Source: Rhodospirillales bacterium RIFCSPLOWO2_12_FULL_67_15 | GTDB taxonomy: Bacteria; Pseudomonadota; Alphaproteobacteria; Rhodospirillales; 2-12-FULL-67-15 | Assembly (NCBI GenBank): GCA_001830475.1 | Contig: MIAC01000159.1 | Coordinates: 1 to 5,220 of the forward strand | Direction: 5' to 3' | Length of the DNA stretch: 5,220 nt | Part shown: positions 1 through 3,817 of the stretch, piece after piece | Layout of the letters: each line of letters starts with the position of its first letter | Numbering within the stretch: the first letter of the stretch is position 1 | The notes under the pieces: generated by a model | What the model saw: the letters and a program-made list of their open reading frames with translations, nothing else | What the model was told of the DNA's origin: nothing | Database searches by the model: none | Program-made: the position numbers and the translations under genes

Positions 1-84
1 CGGCGGCCGATCCTTGACGGCGGTCAAGCTCGCCCGCTTGACGGCTGCGACGCTGCCCTCGGGAAAGCCGGGAACCGGGGACAT
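1..84 (-). CDS. 5' end of an unrecognised minus-strand gene (partial)
   Basis: Read on the minus strand, an ATG at 84-82 opens a frame with no stop through the left edge, giving 28 residues that begin MSPVPGFPEGSVAAVKRAS. A GGAAGG Shine-Dalgarno match (complement of 93-98) lies 8 bases before the ATG, which is good spacing. Most codons end in G or C, as in the other genes here. It would be transcribed away from the TRAP operon. The peptide is too short to assign to a family; no motif is recognisable. The main competitor is a plus-strand frame from position 2 to a TAA at 101-103, which has similar third-position GC content and could be the tail of a plus-strand gene. I prefer the minus reading because of its ribosome binding site. 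Confidence 0.45.
   Translation of the reverse strand, partial: MSPVPGFPEGSVAAVKRASLTAVKDRPP
13..42. repeat. CTTGAC inverted repeat plus a third direct copy
   Basis: CTTGAC at 13-18 and GTCAAG at 23-28 form a perfect 6-bp dyad with a 4-base centre. A third CTTGAC lies at 37-42, exactly 24 bases after the first. The match extends to CTTGACGGC in both direct copies. It lies inside the putative minus-strand coding start, where it encodes two AVK tripeptides, so it may be coding coincidence rather than an operator. Confidence 0.35.
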
Positions 85-92
85 CGGAATCG

Positions 93-98
93 CCTTCC
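93..98 (-). promoter_or_regulatory. Ribosome binding site of the leftward gene
   Basis: On the minus strand this reads GGAAGG, 8 bases ahead of the ATG at 84-82. It is the main reason for calling a gene start at the left edge. Confidence 0.4.
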
Positions 99-103
99 GT
101 TAA

Positions 104-120
104 CCTTGGTTCGAGCAAGG
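104..120. repeat. Small dyad CCTTG-N7-CAAGG in the divergent intergenic region
   Basis: CCTTG at 104-108 and CAAGG at 116-120 are perfect 5-base complements around a 7-base centre, directly upstream of the leftward gene's ribosome binding site and next to a GTTAAC palindrome at 99-104. Its location between divergent starts would suit a regulator site, but an arm this short can arise by chance. Confidence 0.25.
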
Positions 121-162
121 GGGGCGAGCGCTTAACGTCCGGCTGCCGTCCCGTTTCGGGCG

Positions 163-191
163 TCGACACGGGCGGAATACGAGGGAATATC
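163..191 (+). promoter_or_regulatory. Weak candidate promoter for the TRAP operon
   Basis: TCGACA at 163-168 matches the sigma-70 -35 consensus at five of six bases. At 17-base spacing the -10 hexamer would be AATATC (186-191), which matches only three of six. The AT-richer pair GAATAC (175-180) and GAATAT (185-190) is the least GC-rich part of this gap. The call is weak; nothing better is visible between 85 and 318, and an alternative sigma factor or activator-dependent promoter is equally possible. Confidence 0.2.
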
Positions 192-219
192 GGGGGAGAA
201 GGCCGCGGGCGCTCCCCCG
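191..219 (+). other. Strong hairpin in the leader of the TRAP operon
   Basis: CGGGGGAG at 191-198 pairs perfectly with CTCCCCCG at 212-219, giving an 8-bp, almost pure G-C stem with a 13-base loop. There is no downstream T-run, so it is not a standard intrinsic terminator. It lies 100 bases before the start codon and could be a leader structure or a DNA dyad for a regulator. Confidence 0.4.
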
Positions 220-224
220 AAGGT

Positions 225-246
225 GGGTTGCGCGAAAGCGCGATTC
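225..246 (+). other. GNRA-tetraloop hairpin in the leader of the TRAP operon
   Basis: GCGC at 230-233 and GCGC at 238-241 close a GAAA loop (234-237), a classic GNRA tetraloop. The helix can be prolonged outward to 225/246 by mixed Watson-Crick and G-U pairs. It follows the preceding strong hairpin by 5-10 bases, so the two would form tandem structures in a leader RNA if transcription starts upstream of 191. No known riboswitch class is recognised. Confidence 0.35.
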
Positions 247-305
247 CGGGCATGGTTTCGGCCCAAGCCCGCTACAAAACGCCGGCACCGAAACCGAAAA
301 GTCCG

Positions 306-313
306 AGGGAGGA
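306..313 (+). promoter_or_regulatory. Ribosome binding site fixing the start of the TAXI gene
   Basis: AGGGAGGA contains a full GGAGG (308-312), 6 bases before the ATG at 319. It decides in favour of this ATG over in-frame upstream starts such as the GTG at 223, which would put 32 mostly basic residues in front of an otherwise normal signal peptide. Confidence 0.8.
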
Positions 314-318
314 TACTC

Positions 319-1278
319 ATGATCCATCGCATTCTCACCGCCGCTACGCTGGCTGCCGGCCTTGCCTTTGCGGGCGCCGCGTCCGCCCAGCAGAAGGGCA
401 TCACGCTCGGCACCGCCTCGGTCGGCGGAACTTATTTCATTTACGGCGGCGTGGTCGCGAGCCTGCTCACCGAGAAGCTCGGCGTCAACGTCTCGACCCA
501 GCAAACCCAGGGCCCCAACCAGAACGTGATTCTGACCGATAGCAAGCAGGTCGAACTCGGCATGACCACCATGGGCATCGCCTACCAGGCCTGGACCGGC
601 ACCGGCTGGGCCAAGGGCAAGAAGTACGACAACATCCGGGCGCTGTTTCCGATGTACGACACGCCCTTCCACTTCATCACCACCGAAAAGAGCGGCATCA
701 AATCGGTCGCCGAGCTGAACGGCAAGACGGTCGGCGTCGGTCCCCGCGCCGGCACCTGCGGCACCTACTTCCCGCTGATGTTCAAATCGCTCGGCCTCAA
801 CGTCACCATCCGCTTCGGCGGCGCGAGCGACATGGGCGGCCAGCTCGGCGACGGGCTGATCGACGCGTTCCCCTTCTGCGCCGGGCTTCCCATCGCCGGC
901 TATTCCGAGATCGAGGCGCAGCGTCCGGTCCGCTTCTTCACATACACCGACGCCCAGATCGCCACGCTGAAAAGGGACATGCCCGAGTTGTCCGACGCGG
1001 TGATCCCCAAGGGCACCTACAAGAGCCTGAACGAGGACCACAAGACCGTCGGCGTTTACAACTTCTTCATCGTCCACAAGGATTTCGACGCCGATATGGC
1101 CTACAAGATCACCAAGGCGGTGCTCGAGAACAACGAAGCCCTGGTCAAGGGTCACGCCTCGGCCAAGGAAACCCTGATCCAGAACTGGAACCGCAACGCG
1201 TTCATGCCGTTCCATCCCGGCGCGGTGAAGTATTACAAGGAAAAAGGCATCGCCATTCCCGCCAAGCTCGGCGGATGA
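319..1278 (+). CDS. TRAP transporter solute-binding subunit, TAXI family
   Basis: This is the periplasmic receptor of a tripartite ATP-independent transporter. It binds a small solute and delivers it to the fused permease encoded next. The 319-residue length is usual for the TAXI family. Residues 1-23 form a signal peptide: a short basic N-terminus (H3, R4), a hydrophobic core, and an ASA|QQ cleavage site after residue 23. The mature protein starts with the family hallmark ITLGTASVGGTYFIYGGVVA and ends with the typical HPGAVKYYKEKGI segment. The usual glycine/serine-rich turn of the second lobe reads GPRAGTCGTY here. Two cysteines, C147 and C187, are the only ones in the mature chain and lie near the expected ligand cleft; a disulfide is possible. 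Family membership is firm. The substrate is unknown; glutamate and dicarboxylates are known for some relatives, but nothing here picks one. Confidence 0.93.
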   Translation: MIHRILTAATLAAGLAFAGAASAQQKGITLGTASVGGTYFIYGGVVASLLTEKLGVNVSTQQTQGPNQNVILTDSKQVELGMTTMGIAYQAWTGTGWAKGKKYDNIRALFPMYDTPFHFITTEKSGIKSVAELNGKTVGVGPRAGTCGTYFPLMFKSLGLNVTIRFGGASDMGGQLGDGLIDAFPFCAGLPIAGYSEIEAQRPVRFFTYTDAQIATLKRDMPELSDAVIPKGTYKSLNEDHKTVGVYNFFIVHKDFDADMAYKITKAVLENNEALVKGHASAKETLIQNWNRNAFMPFHPGAVKYYKEKGIAIPAKLGG

Positions 1279-1296
1279 CCTAAACGCCTCTCGTCC

Positions 1297-1321
1297 GGCG
1301 GCGCTCCCCGAGGGCGCCGCC
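1297..1321 (+). other. Intercistronic hairpin between the binding-protein and permease genes
   Basis: Positions 1297-1306 pair with 1312-1321 in a 10-bp stem (nine G-C pairs and one T-G wobble) around a 5-base CCCGA loop. Only two T residues follow, so it is a poor intrinsic terminator. In binding-protein transporter operons, a stem-loop just downstream of the receptor gene commonly protects the upstream mRNA from 3' decay and gives an excess of receptor over permease. That role is inferred here from position and strength. Confidence 0.6.
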
Positions 1322-1329
1322 TTAGGCCC

Positions 1330-1333
1330 GAGG
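1330..1333 (+). promoter_or_regulatory. Ribosome binding site of the permease gene (start ambiguous)
   Basis: GAGG at 1330-1333 is followed by a G-run to 1337. It lies 4 bases before the ATG at 1338, 7 before the ATG at 1341 and 16 before the ATG at 1350. The spacing favours 1341, so the protein may begin one residue later than annotated. Confidence 0.5.
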
Positions 1334-1337
1334 GGGG

Positions 1338-3302
1338 ATGATGCCGCCGATGTCCGCCACCCCGCCCGCGACGGGCGCGCCCGAAACGCCGAGCGAACTC
1401 GAATTCTCCGGCGCCCAGCGGAAGCTCGCGGGCTGGGAAAAAACGCTGTTCTACTGGCTCTGCGTCGGGTACACGGCGTTCCACCTGATCGTCCTCAACG
1501 TATGGCCGATCGATTCGCTCGCGCTCCGCGCCGTCCACCTCGGCGGGGGCTCGGTGATCGGCTTCGCCTTCTTCGCCTGGCACGTGGGCGCCGCGCGCGG
1601 GCGCATCCCCTGGCACGACTGGGTTTTGATGGCGGTGGCCGCGGCCTGCGCCGGCTACGTCGTGGTCGAGCTCGAGGGGCTCCAGTTCCGCGCTGGCGCG
1701 CTCTATACCCCGGCCGATTTCGTCGTCGGGCTGATCGGCACCGCGCTGGTGCTGGAATTCTCCCGCCGCCTCGCCGGCCTCGCGCTGACCATGATCGCGG
1801 GCGCGTTCCTGCTCTACGGCTTCGTCGGGCCGTGGCTGCCGGGGGTGCTCTACCACAAGGGCTATCCGATCGGGTTCCTGTTCACCTACATCTTCAGCGA
1901 CCAGGGCATCTTCGGGGTGACGCTGGAGGTGTCCTCGACCTTCATCATCATGTTCACGGCGTTCGCCGCCTTCCTCACCAAGTCCAAGGCCGGCGATTAT
2001 TTCAACTACCTCGCCGTCGCGTTGGTCGGCTGGGCGCGCGGCGGCCCGGCCAAGGTCGCGGTCGTTTCCGGCATCCTGTTCGGCTCGATCTCGGGCTCCT
2101 CGGTCGCCAACGTCGTCGCCTCGGGCTCGGTCACGATCCCGATGATGCGCCGGGTCGGCTACGATCGCGCGACCGCGGGCGCGATCGAGGCGACGTCCTC
2201 GGCCGGCGGCCAGATCACGCCGCCGGTGATGGGCGCGGGCGCGTTCATCATGGCCGAGGTCACCGGGATTCCCTATTCGACCATCGCGCTGTCCGCGGTG
2301 ATCCCCTGCCTGCTGTTCTACATCGCCTGTTACGCGCACTGCGACCTGCACGCGGTCCGCAACGGCCTGCGCGGCGTGCCCCGGAACGAACTCCCCGCGC
2401 TCGCGCCCATGCTCAAGCAAATCTACATGCTCGCGCCGGTCATCGTGCTGATCGTCGCCTTCGTGATGGGCTATTCGGGCTTTCGCGCCGCGCTCTTGGG
2501 CATGTTCGGGGCGCTGATCGCGAGTTGGCTCGACGCGCGCTACCGCATGGGCCCGCGCGCGGTGCTGGACGCGCTCGAACTCGCGACCAAGGACTGCCTG
2601 CAATTGGTCGCGGTCTGCGCCGCCGCCGGCATCATCGTCGGCATCATCGCGCTGACCGGCATCGGCGGGCGCTTCTCGTCGCTTGTGCTCGCCATCGCCG
2701 GGCAAAGCCAGGCCCTGGCGCTGGTCTTCACCATGATCGTGGTGACGATCCTGGGCATGGGCATGCCGACCACCGCGGCCTACGCCATCGCCGCGGCGGT
2801 GGTCGCGCCGGGGCTGATCCGGATGGGCATCCCGCCCCTGGTCGCGCACATGTTCATCTTCTATTACGCGGTCTTGTCCGCGATCACGCCCCCGGTCGCG
2901 GTCGCGTCCTTCGCCGCCGCGAGCATGGCCCGGGCCGATCCGTGGAAGACCTCCTGGATCGCGGTCAAGCTCGGGCTCGCCACCTTCATCGTCCCGTTCA
3001 TGTTCTTCGCCAGCCCGGCCTTGATCGGCCAGGGCGGCTGGCTGGAAATCGCGAACGTGTCCTTGAGCGCGGCGTTCGGCGTCTTCATGCTCGCCTGTTC
3101 GACCGAGGGCTGGCTCAATGGCCCCTTGCCGATGGCGCTGCGCGCGGCGCTGTTCGCGAGCGCGATCGGCTTGATCCATCCCGAAGACATCAGCACCGTG
3201 ATCGGCGCCGCCGTCGCACTTTCGATCTGGGGCTATCAGCGCTGGCGGCACGGCCCAAGTCCGGGCGACAAGATCCCGTCGCCCGTGCTTGCGGCGCGGT
3301 GA
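1338..3302 (+). CDS. TRAP transporter fused permease (4TM/12TM, DctQM type)
   Basis: This inner-membrane protein fuses the small DctQ-like and large DctM-like TRAP subunits and imports the solute captured by the TAXI protein, driven by an ion gradient (sodium in characterised TRAP systems). Its 654 residues fit the shorter members of the fused family. After a hydrophilic N-terminus, residues about 30-190 hold the DctQ-like helices and the linker containing FSRRLAGLALTMIAG. The DctM-like part shows both inverted-repeat signatures: GSISGSSVANVV from G249 with GGQITPPVMG at 290-299, and GMGMPTTAAY from G473 with SAITPPVAVA from S514. The C-terminus adds hydrophobic helices and a short basic tail. 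It lies 59 bases after the receptor gene on the same strand, a standard TAXI pair. Three in-frame ATGs (1338, 1341, 1350) compete as start; 1341 has the best spacing to the upstream GAGG. Confidence 0.93.
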   Translation: MMPPMSATPPATGAPETPSELEFSGAQRKLAGWEKTLFYWLCVGYTAFHLIVLNVWPIDSLALRAVHLGGGSVIGFAFFAWHVGAARGRIPWHDWVLMAVAAACAGYVVVELEGLQFRAGALYTPADFVVGLIGTALVLEFSRRLAGLALTMIAGAFLLYGFVGPWLPGVLYHKGYPIGFLFTYIFSDQGIFGVTLEVSSTFIIMFTAFAAFLTKSKAGDYFNYLAVALVGWARGGPAKVAVVSGILFGSISGSSVANVVASGSVTIPMMRRVGYDRATAGAIEATSSAGGQITPPVMGAGAFIMAEVTGIPYSTIALSAVIPCLLFYIACYAHCDLHAVRNGLRGVPRNELPALAPMLKQIYMLAPVIVLIVAFVMGYSGFRAALLGMFGALIASWLDARYRMGPRAVLDALELATKDCLQLVAVCAAAGIIVGIIALTGIGGRFSSLVLAIAGQSQALALVFTMIVVTILGMGMPTTAAYAIAAAVVAPGLIRMGIPPLVAHMFIFYYAVLSAITPPVAVASFAAASMARADPWKTSWIAVKLGLATFIVPFMFFASPALIGQGGWLEIANVSLSAAFGVFMLACSTEGWLNGPLPMALRAALFASAIGLIHPEDISTVIGAAVALSIWGYQRWRHGPSPGDKIPSPVLAAR

Positions 3303-3303
3303 T

Positions 3304-3338
3304 CCGGGCGGCGGCGCGTTGCCAGAACGGCCACCCGG
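3304..3338 (+). other. Imperfect hairpin just after the permease stop
   Basis: CCGGG at 3304-3308 pairs with CCCGG at 3334-3338; after one C-A mismatch, three more G-C pairs follow (3310-3312 with 3330-3332), leaving a 17-base loop. No T-run follows. It could contribute to the 3' end of the TRAP mRNA, but it overlaps the candidate promoter of the next gene and is not a clear terminator. Confidence 0.25.
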
Positions 3339-3347
3339 GCGCATACT
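3319..3347 (+). promoter_or_regulatory. Candidate sigma-70 promoter ahead of the pentapeptide-repeat gene
   Basis: TTGCCA at 3319-3324 matches the -35 consensus at five of six bases. After exactly 17 bases, CATACT at 3342-3347 matches the -10 consensus at four of six. Transcription would start near 3354, ahead of the GTG at 3379. This suggests the pentapeptide gene, and perhaps the cell-wall gene behind it, can be transcribed independently of the TRAP operon. Confidence 0.4.
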
Positions 3348-3366
3348 GAATCTGTCGCCATTCCCC

Positions 3367-3371
3367 GGGGG
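3367..3371 (+). promoter_or_regulatory. Ribosome binding site supporting the GTG start at 3379
   Basis: A GGGGG run lies 7 bases before the GTG at 3379. It is a G-rich rather than canonical site, but no in-frame ATG occurs between here and the repeat domain. The frame also has an ATG at 3289, but that lies inside the permease gene. Confidence 0.45.
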
Positions 3372-3378
3372 CTTCGCC

Positions 3379-3783
3379 GTGGCCAAGCGTCCCAGTCTCG
3401 AATCGATCCTCGAAGCCCACCAAAGCTGGGCCGCCGGCCAGGGCGGAAGCCGCGCGGTCCTGATCGGCTACGACTTGAGGGGCGCGGATTTGCGCGCGGC
3501 CGACCTGAGGGGCGCGGATTTGCGCCGCGCCGATTTCGCCGGCGCCAACCTGGAAGGGGCGAATTTGCGCCGCGCCAATCTCGCCGAAGCCTCGCTCGTC
3601 AACGCCAACCTCGGCCAGGCGCTCCTGGGCGAGGCCGACATGACCGAAGCCGATTTGCGCGGCGCCGACTTGAGCGGGGCCGAGCTCGCCAACCTCGAAG
3701 TCTGGCGCGTCAACCTCAAGGGCGCGACCATCGCCCCCGAGGAACTGCACCGTCTGCTCAACTGCCGCCGGCCGAAGAAGTGA
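3379..3783 (+). CDS. Pentapeptide-repeat protein
   Basis: This is a 134-residue soluble protein made almost wholly of pentapeptide repeats with the A(D/N)LXX pattern. Residues 1-30 form a short N-terminal cap with an H14-xx-W17 element that I recall from other proteins of this kind. Residues 31-120 divide into 18 consecutive pentapeptides (YDLRG, ADLRA, ADLRG, ADLRR, ADFAG, ANLEG and so on); the first 15 fit well and the last three (LEVWR, VNLKG, ATIAP) are degenerate. A 14-residue tail with a single Cys and a basic end follows. The fold should be a right-handed quadrilateral beta-helix of about four to five coils. No signal peptide or membrane segment is visible, so it is probably cytoplasmic. 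The family's functions are diverse (some members mimic DNA and bind gyrase), and none can be assigned here. The GTG start is chosen on its ribosome binding site and on avoiding overlap with the permease gene. Confidence 0.85.
   Translation: MAKRPSLESILEAHQSWAAGQGGSRAVLIGYDLRGADLRAADLRGADLRRADFAGANLEGANLRRANLAEASLVNANLGQALLGEADMTEADLRGADLSGAELANLEVWRVNLKGATIAPEELHRLLNCRRPKK
3472..3525 (+). repeat. 30-base tandem duplication within the pentapeptide region
   Basis: The 24 bases at 3472-3495 recur at 3502-3525 with one T/C difference, a spacing of 30 bases that equals six residues-by-five twice over, i.e. two pentapeptide units. Codon choice is preserved (TTG, AGG, GGC, GCG, GAT), which suggests recent internal duplication rather than convergence at protein level. 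Confidence 0.6.
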
Positions 3784-3806
3784 CGGCGCGTGACGGCTTC
3801 GTAAAC

Positions 3807-3810
3807 AGGA
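3807..3810 (+). promoter_or_regulatory. Ribosome binding site of the penicillin-binding protein gene
   Basis: AGGA lies 7 bases before the ATG at 3818. The encoded N-terminus is a basic tail followed at once by a membrane anchor, as expected for this family, so the start is well supported. Confidence 0.6.
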
Positions 3811-3817
3811 CTTTGGC

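Noticed and set aside
2..103. Plus-strand frame ending in a TAA at 101-103, as the tail of an upstream gene
   Set aside because: Cannot be excluded, since its third-position GC is similar, but the opposite strand offers an ATG with a well-spaced GGAAGG. I kept the minus reading at low confidence.
150..160. CCCG-TTT-CGGG hairpin in the divergent intergenic region
   Set aside because: Only four pairs with a 3-base loop; not distinguishable from chance in this GC content.
223..318. Upstream extension of the TAXI protein to a GTG at 223
   Set aside because: It would put 32 basic residues before a normal signal peptide, and the strong GGAGG sits 6 bases before the ATG at 319.
100..1215. A 371-codon minus-strand open frame antisense to the TAXI gene
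   Set aside because: It has no family signature, and the plus-strand frame has a signal peptide, ribosome binding site and full TAXI signatures.
1502..3349. A 615-codon plus-strand frame overlapping the permease gene
   Set aside because: Arg-rich frame-shifted shadow of the permease with no hydrophobic segments or motifs.
3289..3378. ATG at 3289 as the start of the pentapeptide-repeat protein
   Set aside because: It would overlap the end of the permease gene, encode a Pro/Gly/Arg-rich tail unlike the family, and lie upstream of the candidate promoter.
1233..3386. A 717-codon open frame on the minus strand covering the whole permease gene
   Set aside because: It is a product of strong G/C third-position bias: the protein is a monotonous Arg/Asp/Glu/Gly/His mix with no recognisable fold, while the plus frame is a clear TRAP permease.
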